NCBI GenBank assembly: GCA_946885765.1
Contig: CAMPHD010000083.1
Span: 1-10,339, forward strand
From: an uncultured Thalassospira sp.
GTDB lineage: Bacteria; Pseudomonadota; Alphaproteobacteria; Rhodospirillales_A; Thalassospiraceae
Direction of reading: 5' to 3'
Length of the DNA stretch: 10,339 bases
The position numbers and the translations under genes were made by a program. Shown here one piece after another: positions 1 to 5,950 of this stretch (position 1 is its first letter; each line of letters opens with the position of its first letter). The notes beneath the pieces were generated by a model. The model worked only from the letters and a program-made list of their open reading frames with translations, was not told where the DNA came from and searched no databases.

Positions 1-341
1 GTGCTTTTGAAAGTCGCAGTCGGGTGTTCTTCAACATTCAGGAAGTCGGCGGTCTGCATATGCTTGTCGAGGCCCTCGACACCGGTATCGACCTTGGTCA
101 GGTCAATCGTAATGCTCGCCGACGATGCCGCCGGGTTTTCACGATCCAGCGTCAATTCGCCGGTCGTGCCGCCAAAACGGCCCTGAAAATTGGAAAAACC
201 AAGATGATTGACGATAAAGATCACGCTGGTATGGGTCGGATCAAGTTTATAGCTCTCGGCGGCCTGTGCCGAAACGGCAGCCCCCGAAAGACCCGCTGCA
301 ATCGCCAGCACAAAACCGGCTTTTTTCAATGAAGCAAACAT
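1..341 (-). CDS. YceI-family periplasmic protein, N-terminal part (runs off left edge)
   Basis: Reading leftward from the ATG at 341-339, an open frame of 113 codons runs off the window edge without a stop, so the C-terminal part is missing. Residues 1-27 form a signal peptide: a Lys-Lys pair, a hydrophobic run and an AQA-A cleavage-like site. The mature protein begins AESYKLDPTHTSVIFIVNHL, which is the hallmark opening of the YceI family (lipocalin-like beta barrel that binds an isoprenoid or other lipid). 'GLDKHMQTADFLNVEEHPTATF' is the family's second conserved block. An AAGGGA ribosome-binding site lies 7 bases upstream of the ATG, which fixes the start. Family members are periplasmic and are often called polyisoprenoid-binding or stress-related, but the physiological role is uncertain. 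Nothing downstream is visible, so operon partners are unknown. Confidence 0.88.
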   Translation of the reverse strand, partial: MFASLKKAGFVLAIAAGLSGAAVSAQAAESYKLDPTHTSVIFIVNHLGFSNFQGRFGGTTGELTLDRENPAASSASITIDLTKVDTGVEGLDKHMQTADFLNVEEHPTATFKS

Positions 342-557
342 AAGCACATCCCTTGTTTTAAATAGTCCGACGCGAAATTCCGCATCGCAACAAAACTGGA
401 AGAAGGATGACAGTTCCACCCTGTCTCCTCAAGACATACAGCCCGCAACACTTATTTTCCCCACAGGAAACAATAACCGGCATTTCCGCCTTATTTTATC
501 CAGAATGAGAACACACTGATATTGAAACTAAAATCATTGCATTTTGCCCGAAACTTC

Positions 558-580
558 CCGGATTTTATGGCAAAATCCGG
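558..580. repeat. Hairpin, 9-bp stem, possible terminator
   Basis: CCGGATTTT (558-566) pairs perfectly with AAAATCCGG (572-580) around a 5-base loop. The A/T tract lies inside the stem, so it could act as a bidirectional terminator, but no clear T-run follows on either strand. It lies 165 bases beyond the end of the DUF2155 gene and 217 bases upstream of the YceI start. Confidence 0.4.
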
Positions 581-656
581 CTTCAGATCATCGCGAATCC
601 TCTGCATGACGTAACGTCAAATCACCCCCGCAGCCATTACCATCAAGTCTGGCACA

Positions 657-689
657 AATAATTATGGCCGATGCAATTTGCATCGGCCA
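657..689 (-). terminator. Likely terminator of the DUF2155 operon
   Basis: TGGCCGATGC (665-674) pairs perfectly with GCATCGGCCA (680-689) around an AATTT loop, a 10-bp GC-rich stem. On the minus strand the stem is followed by TAATTATTT, a moderately T-rich tail. It lies 56 bases beyond the DUF2155 stop codon, in the right place and orientation to end that transcript. Confidence 0.6.
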
Positions 690-744
690 GCATTCGGAAA
701 CAATCGGATGGTATGTCACGTTCAGATAACGAGATTGTGAACCG

Positions 745-1188
745 TCATTCCGCGGGGGCAGGTTGCCCCTGTTCGACGGCCCCTGATCCCTGATCATTCG
801 GATCAATGCATTCCTTGACCCAAACGTCATAAACCGGATGTTCAAGCCCCGAAAGACCCGGCGTAGAGGCAAACATCCAGCCCGAAAACAGTTCGGCAAC
901 GGTGTTTTGGGCATCTTCACGCTGGTCGGAAATTTCAAGGAAACCAGCACTTTCCGGGCGTTCTTCCGGCGGGGTGCGGTAACATGCATCCACCCGGATC
1001 GTAAGGGTGCCGAATTTCGCCGTCTGGCCCACCGGCACCTCAAAGGTCGAAATGCGGGCGGTGATTTTATCAAGCCCCTGAAGCTGGGCGATTTGTGCCG
1101 GGCGATAATCCAGCGCAAAGGCAGACGTCAACGCAGCCACAGAAGCAACCGCGGCAACCGCAGCGCCAAACACTATCTTGGTTTTCAT
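745..1188 (-). CDS. DUF2155 domain-containing secreted protein
   Basis: 147 residues. An N-terminal signal peptide (about 1-25, MKTKIVFGAAVAAVAS... ending SAFA) predicts export to the periplasm. The mature part contains the blocks that identify the alphaproteobacterial DUF2155 family (COG4765 as I recall): 'LQGLDKITARISTFEVPVGQ' at about 37-56, 'FGTLTIRVDACYRTPPEE' at about 59-76, and 'AELFSGWMFASTPGLSGLEH' at about 98-117, followed by 'PVYDVWVKEC'. The two cysteines, in DACY and KEC, could form a disulfide. The function of the family is unknown. The gene starts 6 bases after the stop of the upstream 81-residue ORF, so the two are translated from one message. An AGGA motif about 10 bases before the ATG is an acceptable ribosome-binding site. 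In related genomes this gene is usually near mlaD and the NDUFA12 gene, as here (recalled, not checked). Confidence 0.9.
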   Translation of the reverse strand: MKTKIVFGAAVAAVASVAALTSAFALDYRPAQIAQLQGLDKITARISTFEVPVGQTAKFGTLTIRVDACYRTPPEERPESAGFLEISDQREDAQNTVAELFSGWMFASTPGLSGLEHPVYDVWVKECIDPNDQGSGAVEQGQPAPAE

Positions 1189-1194
1189 GAATAT

Positions 1195-1440
1195 TCAGTC
1201 CTGATCGTCTGGCTTGCCATAAGGATTGTGCAGCTCTTCAACAACGCTGCGCATCACCTGGCGAAACTGTTCCTGGTCGCAGCCCATCAGCAACGCGTCT
1301 TCCATTGCTTCCTGCATCATTTCACGCAGTTCGCCGAAATTCTCGTTCAGAACCTTGATCTTCTCCACGCACGAAAGCGGTGCCCCTTCGGGGTCCTGCC
1401 ATGTGGGAAAATTCCTGTTCATGCTATCGGACTTGCTCAT
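1195..1440 (-). CDS. Small uncharacterised protein, 81 aa
   Basis: I do not recognise a named family. The protein starts MSKSDSMNRNFPTWQDPEGA; residues about 24-72 look like two amphipathic helices, acidic and rich in Glu, Met and Gln, and it ends in HNPYGKPDDQD. Two cysteines are present (about residues 24 and 54). There is no signal peptide or membrane segment, so it should be cytosolic. I chose the ATG at 1440 because a GGAG motif lies 7 bases upstream; a TTG directly before it (1443) is possible but less likely. The gene directly precedes the DUF2155 gene (6-base gap) and follows mlaD by 160 bases with a hairpin terminator between them. Coding character is supported by the ribosome-binding site, the tight spacing and the compositionally normal protein. 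Confidence 0.72.
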   Translation of the reverse strand: MSKSDSMNRNFPTWQDPEGAPLSCVEKIKVLNENFGELREMMQEAMEDALLMGCDQEQFRQVMRSVVEELHNPYGKPDDQD

Positions 1441-1536
1441 CAAGCGGCTCCGCTGCCTTTCGATCTGATCAGGATATCGGTGTCGATATCACGTTGCGCA
1501 AGCTCTCTAAAGATACTTCGCGGCAAACTGACCGGT

Positions 1537-1563
1537 AAAACCGGCAAAATCATGGCCGGTTTT
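1537..1563 (-). terminator. Hairpin terminator downstream of mlaD
   Basis: AAAACCGGC (1537-1545) and GCCGGTTTT (1555-1563) form a perfect 9-bp stem with a 9-base loop, 37 bases beyond the mlaD stop codon. On the minus strand the stem ends in TTTT and is followed by ACCGG. The symmetrical A/T ends would let it work in both directions. It separates mlaD from the small ORF-DUF2155 pair, though read-through is possible. Confidence 0.6.
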
Positions 1564-1600
1564 GTACCCATCACTCCGGCCCATCACCCGGATCAAGTGC

Positions 1601-2089
1601 CTATTCGGGGCTGTCCGAAGAACTGCCACCCGATCCACTACCAGAACCACCGCCGGACGAATAAATCACCTGCCCGATCAGCTCTTCGAGGTTGACCGAT
1701 CCTTGCGTGTATTCAATCTCGCCGCCCGGGGCCAGCATATCAATATCCCCGCCCGGCTCCAGCGACACGAACTTGCCGCCCAGCAATCCATCGGATGCAA
1801 TCTTGGCCGAACTGTCCGCAGGCAGTTCAACATCGGAACGCACCGTCATCTTGACCACCGCCATATAGGTCTTCGGGTTCAGTTCCTGTGCCGTGACCGA
1901 GCCAACCTTGACGCCGGAAATCCGCACATCATTGCCAACCGTCAGGCCATCAATGCGATTGAAGTTGGCCGAAAGTTCGTATCCATCCACAGACTCGATG
2001 CCCGCCCGGGAATAGGAATAGGTCGCAAAGCCGACCGCCACGGCGATAACGGCTGCCCCTGCAAGGCTCTCGATCAGTCTGTTGCTCAT
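1601..2089 (-). CDS. mlaD: MlaD, outer-membrane lipid asymmetry ABC transporter substrate-binding subunit
   Basis: 162 residues. An N-terminal membrane anchor (about 8-28, SLAGAAVIAVAVGFATYSYS) is followed by a single MCE domain (about 36-115) with the typical 'YELSANFNRIDGLTVGNDVRISGVKVGSV' opening, then 'AKIASDGLLGGKFVSLEPGG'. The tail (about 145-162) is a low-complexity Gly/Ser linker ending DSPE. MlaD is the periplasm-facing, hexameric, lipid-binding part of the MlaFEDB transporter, which moves phospholipids between the inner and outer membranes. The usual partners mlaE and mlaF are not adjacent; in many alphaproteobacteria mlaD sits apart from them, next to an NDUFA12 gene (recalled). 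It starts 157 bases after the NDUFA12 stop, beyond a strong terminator, so it may have its own promoter, but I could not pick one out. The ribosome-binding site is weak (GGATAAGG close to the ATG). Confidence 0.9.
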   Translation of the reverse strand: MSNRLIESLAGAAVIAVAVGFATYSYSRAGIESVDGYELSANFNRIDGLTVGNDVRISGVKVGSVTAQELNPKTYMAVVKMTVRSDVELPADSSAKIASDGLLGGKFVSLEPGGDIDMLAPGGEIEYTQGSVNLEELIGQVIYSSGGGSGSGSGGSSSDSPE

Positions 2090-2185
2090 GGACCTTATCC
2101 GTATCTGCTATCTTGTTGATCTGCATATTGTCGCGTGCGGGCCGAAAAAACAACCGGCTCGGGCACTCTGGTGCAAAAACACGGC

Positions 2186-2226
2186 AAAAACACAACCGGG
2201 CGCCAACATATTGTCGCGCCCGGTTG
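2186..2226 (-). terminator. Strong terminator after the NDUFA12 gene
   Basis: CAACCGGGCGC (2193-2203) pairs perfectly with GCGCCCGGTTG (2216-2226), an 11-bp GC-rich stem with a 12-base loop. On the minus strand it is followed by TGTGTTTTTGCC, giving a T-run in the right place. It lies 20 bases beyond the NDUFA12 stop codon and is a textbook intrinsic terminator for that gene. Confidence 0.78.
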
Positions 2227-2246
2227 CAGAATATAACGATTCCCGA

Positions 2247-2609
2247 TCAGCCTTCCGGCGACCATGCCTGATAGTCGCCAGTCGCCTTGGCGCGCTGGCC
2301 GCCACTATATTCGTGGCCTTTCGGGCGATAGGCATGTTTGGTCCCGGTCAGGTTCGGCAGATGCTCTTTCTGCCAGTCATAACGGTCTTCGGCCTTGTCC
2401 GACAGCGGCGCATCAACGGTGTAATGCAGCCATGCATGCCATTCAGCCGGAACCTTGGACCCTTCGCTGATACCTTTATAAATCACCCAGCGTTTCGCAC
2501 GGCGACCATTGGCGGCTTTCTTTTCGGTGTAATAGACATTTCCAAAACGGTCTTCGCCGACGCGTTTGCCATACAGCGCGGTAAAAATGCGGGTCCCGAC
2601 GGTGGCCAT
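2247..2609 (-). CDS. NADH:ubiquinone oxidoreductase accessory subunit NDUFA12
   Basis: 120 residues. The open frame extends further upstream, but the ATG at 2609 has a GGAGAGAG ribosome-binding site and gives the expected family length; the upstream extension (Arg-rich, lacking family features) overlaps a terminator-like hairpin. The protein shows the NDUFA12/B17.2 pattern: 'GKRVGEDRFGNVYYTEKK' at about 14-31, 'RRAKRWVIYKG' at about 36-46, 'VPAEWHAWLHYTVDAPLSD' at about 53-71, and 'HLPNLTGTKHAYRPKGH' at about 83-99. NDUFA12 is a peripheral-arm accessory subunit of complex I that alphaproteobacteria share with mitochondria. In these bacteria it is commonly encoded away from the nuo operon, as here. 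It carries no membrane segment and should sit on the cytoplasmic side of complex I. Confidence 0.93.
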   Translation of the reverse strand: MATVGTRIFTALYGKRVGEDRFGNVYYTEKKAANGRRAKRWVIYKGISEGSKVPAEWHAWLHYTVDAPLSDKAEDRYDWQKEHLPNLTGTKHAYRPKGHEYSGGQRAKATGDYQAWSPEG

Positions 2610-2659
2610 GTGTGGTCTCTCTCCAGATCTGGTTCTTCCGCCTTTGGCGGCGCGCAGAC

Positions 2660-2699
2660 AAAAGGCCCGTATGTGCAAACCGGTGTTTGCTCGCGGGCC
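2660..2699 (-). terminator. Terminator-like hairpin upstream of the NDUFA12 gene
   Basis: On the minus strand GGCCCG pairs with CGGGCC (2694-2699 with 2664-2669) and GCAAAC with GTTTGC (2685-2690 with 2675-2680), separated by a small asymmetric internal loop and capped by a 4-base loop. TTTT follows at 2663-2660. It may end the eptA-kinase transcript, which has no other visible terminator, or it may attenuate the NDUFA12 transcript, because a promoter-like sequence lies just upstream of it. Confidence 0.62.
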
Positions 2700-2737
2700 C
2701 TGATTTTGCGGCCTGTGTCCGGCGGTCAATAAGGACC

Positions 2738-2767
2738 TTATATGTCGTGATGTTGCGCTAAAGTCAA
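2738..2767 (-). promoter_or_regulatory. Predicted sigma70-type promoter between the kinase and NDUFA12 genes
   Basis: On the minus strand TTGACT (2767-2762) and ATATAA (2743-2738) are separated by 18 bases. The -35 element begins 5 bases after the diacylglycerol kinase stop codon. Predicted transcription would begin near 2731 and reach the NDUFA12 start codon at 2609 after passing the hairpin at 2660-2699. Confidence 0.5.
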
Positions 2768-2771
2768 TAAT

Positions 2772-3713
2772 TCAAGCCCGCTGAATGTACTTAAATTGGC
2801 CGGGGACCAACAACCTGACCGCATGTGGCGCCAATCCGATTTGACAAGGAAGTCGCCCGTGATGATCTCCATCAATCTGGACCTGCATACCTCGCTTACT
2901 GTCTGCACAGGAAATTGTGACCACACTTGTCGATACCACTTCAACATCGAGTTCCCGTTCCAGGCGACCACGGATCAGGCTCAATGCATAACGAACAAGA
3001 TCCCGCACCTTACCAGAACGGAGCATCACGACAACCAATCCCGGTTGTTGCAGTCCTGCACATTCCGACAGCACAAACGGCCCGCCATAGTGACAGGCAC
3101 GCGTGACAATCACTCCGGCCACCTGATACATTTCATCGCCAAGTCTGACATTGATCATGTCTCCCTGCCCGCGCAAGATTGTGCGCATTCCCTGCCAGAT
3201 ATATGCATATTTTCCAAACAGAGCTTTTGCTTGCGGCGAAACATTTGCCACCGTTTCCGCATCCGGGCCGGCACCGGTCATCAACATAAAGGCACAATCT
3301 CCGGACATGCCTGGTACGACCTCGATATCCGAAGGGGACTTCAGATATCCGACAATGTCGGAGACACGAGTTGTCATTCGGATTTCCCGTGCCAGCACAT
3401 TTGCCGTCCCGCTTGGGATAATCCCTATCGGGGGCGTCTGCCGTCCCAGTTTTCTGGTATCCATCAGGCCATTGACCACCTCATTGATCGTGCCATCCCC
3501 TCCAGCAACATAAACCGGAATGTCCGCAGGCATATCACGTACGAGTAAGCGCGCATGGCCGCGATAACCGGTCTCGTGAAGATTGGCCCGAACTTCTGCT
3601 CGCTCAAGAATGGTTTCAAGCCGCCCGCGCCGAAACCCGCCTGCTTTGGGGTTGACGATAACATTGATCACAGGACGGCCAGCCCTTATCGGGTCTGTTT
3701 TACCGCCCGGCAT
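2772..3713 (-). CDS. Diacylglycerol kinase family (YegS/DgkB-type) lipid kinase
   Basis: 313 residues from the ATG at 3713, chosen because AAGGA lies 8 bases upstream; in-frame ATGs at 3737 and 3773 lack one and would lengthen the overlap with the upstream gene. The fold is the soluble DAGK-catalytic type: 'VIVNPKAGG' (about 18-26) at the start of the domain, the nucleotide-binding 'VAGGDGTINEVVNGL' (about 69-83), and 'GIIPSGTANVLARE' (about 97-110). The C-terminal half carries the expected beta-rich lipid-kinase region, including 'MQVQIDGDHHG', where 'DGE' is the usual form. There is no membrane segment, unlike the small integral DgkA. It phosphorylates a lipid, probably diacylglycerol to phosphatidic acid, at the inner face of the inner membrane. 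Its start overlaps the end of the phosphoethanolamine transferase gene by 14 bases, implying translational coupling and recycling of the diacylglycerol that enzyme releases (inference). No other terminator follows it except the hairpin at 2660-2699. Confidence 0.88.
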   Translation of the reverse strand: MPGGKTDPIRAGRPVINVIVNPKAGGFRRGRLETILERAEVRANLHETGYRGHARLLVRDMPADIPVYVAGGDGTINEVVNGLMDTRKLGRQTPPIGIIPSGTANVLAREIRMTTRVSDIVGYLKSPSDIEVVPGMSGDCAFMLMTGAGPDAETVANVSPQAKALFGKYAYIWQGMRTILRGQGDMINVRLGDEMYQVAGVIVTRACHYGGPFVLSECAGLQQPGLVVVMLRSGKVRDLVRYALSLIRGRLERELDVEVVSTSVVTISCADSKRGMQVQIDGDHHGRLPCQIGLAPHAVRLLVPGQFKYIQRA

Positions 3714-5397
3714 AGTTGACGTCCTTTTTGTGCTCATCCGTACAGGCAGAAAAAATATCGGTAGCTGCGTCATATACCGACGTTTCGATCCCCATCAATC
3801 CTAGCGTGGTCGCAAAAATATTATCATGGGAATACGAACGGGAATGGCTGATATCCTCGACACAGGGCCTGCTGATTTGATGGTCATGTGCGAACCCGTC
3901 CGACATCCAGAACATCATTGGCACATGCGTCTGTTCCGATGGCGCAAGGAAATAGGGCGCACCATGCAGATACAGTCCCCCTTCACCAAGGGACTCACCA
4001 TGATCGGATACATATAAAAGTGCTGTGTTGTAATCCTGCTCGCGCAGTTGCAGTTCCTTGACCAGCCTGGCAATGACAAAATCGGTATACCGGATCGTAT
4101 TGTCATAGGTATTGACCAGTTCCTGCTGGGTACAGTTCTCGATATCGCTTTGCGGACAATCGGGCATGAAATAGCGGAATTTCTCGGTATAACGCTCGTA
4201 GTAGGTTGGACCGTGGCTTCCATTAAGGTGCAGGACAATCAGCCGACCCTGCCCATTCACGGCATCTTTGCGATCCAACTCCTGCGCCGCCACATCTACC
4301 AATAACTCGTCAAAACATAGTCCGTTGGCACACATTCCGGGAAAATCGTCTGCCGACAACGTCCGGTTCGGAATGCGGTCACACACCCCCTTGCACCCGC
4401 TGTCATTCTCACTCCAGAAAACATCGACCCCGGCCTTTGCCAAAACATCCAGAAGGTTCTCGGTGTGTTCGGCAATAGCTTCGTCATAATGGTCGCGCGT
4501 CATGGGCGAAAACATGCACGGCACCGAAACCGCCGTTGCCGTCCCGCATGATGTCACGTCCTGAAAGGCCACCATATCCGGGATCTTGCTGGTAAATTCG
4601 GACGTCGGTCGATCATATCCGTTCGCAGCCACACTCGCCGCACGGGCCGTCTCACCGACCACAAGGAAAATCAGTGTTGGTTTTTCCCCAACCGGCCGAA
4701 CCACCGCGTCATTGCCGATGGTGCGAAACGGAATTTGTCGCGAAAGAAACCGGCGTTTTCCGTACTGGATGCTTGCCATGATATAATTTACCGGCACGAC
4801 TTCCTTTCCGAGAATCTTGTTATTGCGTCCGACCGAAGCATAATCCTTGAAATAGCAGAAGCCGATGACACCAAGGCACAGGAACGCCATCGAAACCATC
4901 AACAATTTCTGCCCCAAACCGCGCCAGAATGACGTTGCATATCGTATCGGCAAAAGAATAAGGACCACCGCCGGAATAACCCCGGTCAGGATCAGCGACA
5001 TCACGGACTGCAAATTCACATAGGAAAGCGCCTCCCCCGGATTTGTCTGGGCAAAATTTGTGATCATGCTGCGATCAAACACGATCCCGTATCGGCTCAT
5101 GGCATAGCTGACGACCGACGACGTCAAAATTAAAAGAACAAAAAATGGCTTTAAAATCGGGCGGAATGAAAAAACGGTGAATGTCGCCATCAACCCGAAA
5201 AACAGGACAAAGGGTACGCTGGCGGCAAATACCGGATCAAATGCCTCCAATCCACGCAGGATCGAATAAAAATGTGCGATAACATCCCGATTAAAAACCA
5301 GAATGAAATACAATGTGATCAAACATAATACGATCCGATAGTCCGCAAGGCACTTTCGTCCCTCTGCAACAAACCGGGAATTCAAAAGATATTTCAT
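3700..5397 (-). CDS. EptA/MCR-type lipid A phosphoethanolamine transferase
   Basis: 565 residues, close to the usual 540-560. Five membrane segments are predicted in the first 185 residues (roughly 21-37, 56-76, 82-99, 132-150 and 164-183), with the family's N-terminal domain. The periplasmic alkaline-phosphatase-like domain runs from about 238 to 535. All expected zinc and catalytic residues are visible: Glu249 in VVGET, the phospho-acceptor Thr286 in TSCGTATAVSVPCMFS, His395 in LNGSHGPTYY, Asp465-His466 in VSDHGESLGE, and His478 in YLHGAPY. Many cysteines match the disulfides of this family. It moves phosphoethanolamine from phosphatidylethanolamine to lipid A or other envelope glycans, lowering negative charge and binding of cationic peptides. 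The exact acceptor cannot be told from sequence. The ribosome-binding site is weak; I keep this start because the next ATG (residue 70) would remove the first two membrane segments. It follows the PepSY gene by 116 bases. Confidence 0.93.
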   Translation of the reverse strand: MKYLLNSRFVAEGRKCLADYRIVLCLITLYFILVFNRDVIAHFYSILRGLEAFDPVFAASVPFVLFFGLMATFTVFSFRPILKPFFVLLILTSSVVSYAMSRYGIVFDRSMITNFAQTNPGEALSYVNLQSVMSLILTGVIPAVVLILLPIRYATSFWRGLGQKLLMVSMAFLCLGVIGFCYFKDYASVGRNNKILGKEVVPVNYIMASIQYGKRRFLSRQIPFRTIGNDAVVRPVGEKPTLIFLVVGETARAASVAANGYDRPTSEFTSKIPDMVAFQDVTSCGTATAVSVPCMFSPMTRDHYDEAIAEHTENLLDVLAKAGVDVFWSENDSGCKGVCDRIPNRTLSADDFPGMCANGLCFDELLVDVAAQELDRKDAVNGQGRLIVLHLNGSHGPTYYERYTEKFRYFMPDCPQSDIENCTQQELVNTYDNTIRYTDFVIARLVKELQLREQDYNTALLYVSDHGESLGEGGLYLHGAPYFLAPSEQTHVPMMFWMSDGFAHDHQISRPCVEDISHSRSYSHDNIFATTLGLMGIETSVYDAATDIFSACTDEHKKDVNYAGR

Positions 5398-5513
5398 TGG
5401 AAAGTTGTGTCCGTCTCGCGTGAGTCTATGCCACGCTTTCTGTCGTCTGCTCCAGCAACCGGCGCTGAAAAGGGACCAACAGGAAGGCCTGGCGCGTGGG
5501 CTGCCAACCAGGG

Positions 5514-5795
5514 TCAGTCGCCAGGCAGGCTCACAGGATCAAAGGTCTTGGGGTCGAAATAGGCTTCGACATCCACCCCATCTTTGGTTGTGGCGTAAAC
5601 TTCATAACAGCCATCATCCGTGGTGATTTTTCTGACATTCCATCCCTCGGATACGAGTTTCTGCTCCAGTTTTTCACGAGGCTGCCATTGATCCATGGGC
5701 ACGTCGCACATATCGGTCTCCGTAGCCGAAGCAGGTAGAACAACCGACAAGGCCAGAAACACTGTCCCAAGAACCTGCGCCAAAAGCGTTTTCAT
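5514..5795 (-). CDS. PepSY domain-containing secreted protein
   Basis: 93 residues. A signal peptide (about 1-24, ending ASA) precedes a small PepSY-like domain: 'CDVPMDQWQPREKLEQKLVSEGWNVRKITTDDGCYEVYATTKDGVDVEAYFDPKTFDPV'. Two cysteines (about residues 30 and 63) flank the domain and may form a disulfide in the periplasm. The ribosome-binding site GGGAG lies 7 bases before the ATG. PepSY proteins of this size are common beside two-component systems in proteobacteria, where a role in sensing or in modulating the kinase is suspected but not established. The gene is divergent from the response regulator gene and is the first gene of the leftward PepSY-eptA-kinase set, so it probably shares the regulator's control through the palindrome at 5849-5903. 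Confidence 0.85.
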   Translation of the reverse strand: MKTLLAQVLGTVFLALSVVLPASATETDMCDVPMDQWQPREKLEQKLVSEGWNVRKITTDDGCYEVYATTKDGVDVEAYFDPKTFDPVSLPGD

Positions 5796-5848
5796 GATGT
5801 AACTCCCGCTCCAATGTGAAAAACTCGTTCAGACGGAAGATGCCCATG

Positions 5849-5903
5849 TTTCCTGACACCAACCTGAACAGGAATGCGATCCGTTCAGTCTGGTGTCAGG
5901 AAA
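5849..5903. promoter_or_regulatory. 55-bp imperfect palindrome, likely divergent operator for the response regulator
   Basis: TTTCCTGACACCA (5849-5861) and TGGTGTCAGGAAA (5891-5903) are perfect inverted copies; CTGAAC (5864-5869) and GTTCAG (5883-5888) extend the pairing, so 19 of 21 arm positions match. Each arm read inward contains TCCTGA-N5-(A/G)(C/A)CTGA, that is two half-sites at 11-bp period, the geometry used by OmpR/PmrA-family dimers. It lies in the region shared by the divergent PepSY and response regulator genes. The alternative, a hairpin in the leader RNA, is less likely given the half-site pattern. Confidence 0.65.
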
Positions 5904-5908
5904 ACCTG

Positions 5909-5914
5909 TATAAG
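5909..5914 (+). promoter_or_regulatory. Candidate -10 element of the response regulator promoter
   Basis: TATAAG lies 5 bases after the right arm of the palindrome. At 17-base spacing the -35 position (5886-5891, CAGTCT) is a poor match and falls inside the arm, as expected for a promoter that needs the bound regulator. The start codon follows 37 bases later. Confidence 0.4.
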
Positions 5915-5950
5915 TGCCGCCACCTGCCGAAATGGCCAAAAGAGAAACAG

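Larger units (their letters stand above)
342..744. other. Gene-free stretch between the YceI gene and the DUF2155 gene
   Basis: I find no credible coding frame in these 403 bases; the open frames crossing it lack a ribosome-binding site and family resemblance. It holds the presumed promoter region of the YceI gene (no convincing -35/-10 pair found), a short GACAG-N7-CTGTC inverted repeat at 409-425, and two strong hairpins listed separately (558-580 and 665-689). Confidence 0.6.

Noticed and set aside
838..1695. 285-codon open frame on the plus strand
   Set aside because: It runs antisense to the DUF2155 gene and the small ORF, lacks a ribosome-binding site, and is Arg/His-rich, as expected for a shadow frame.
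2610..2729. N-terminal extension of the NDUFA12 frame
   Set aside because: It would add 40 Arg-rich residues absent from the family and cover the hairpin at 2660-2699; the ATG at 2609 has a good ribosome-binding site.
5816..5950. 45-residue upstream extension of the response regulator
   Set aside because: It would start without a ribosome-binding site and read through the palindrome; receiver domains begin at MRLLLIEDE.
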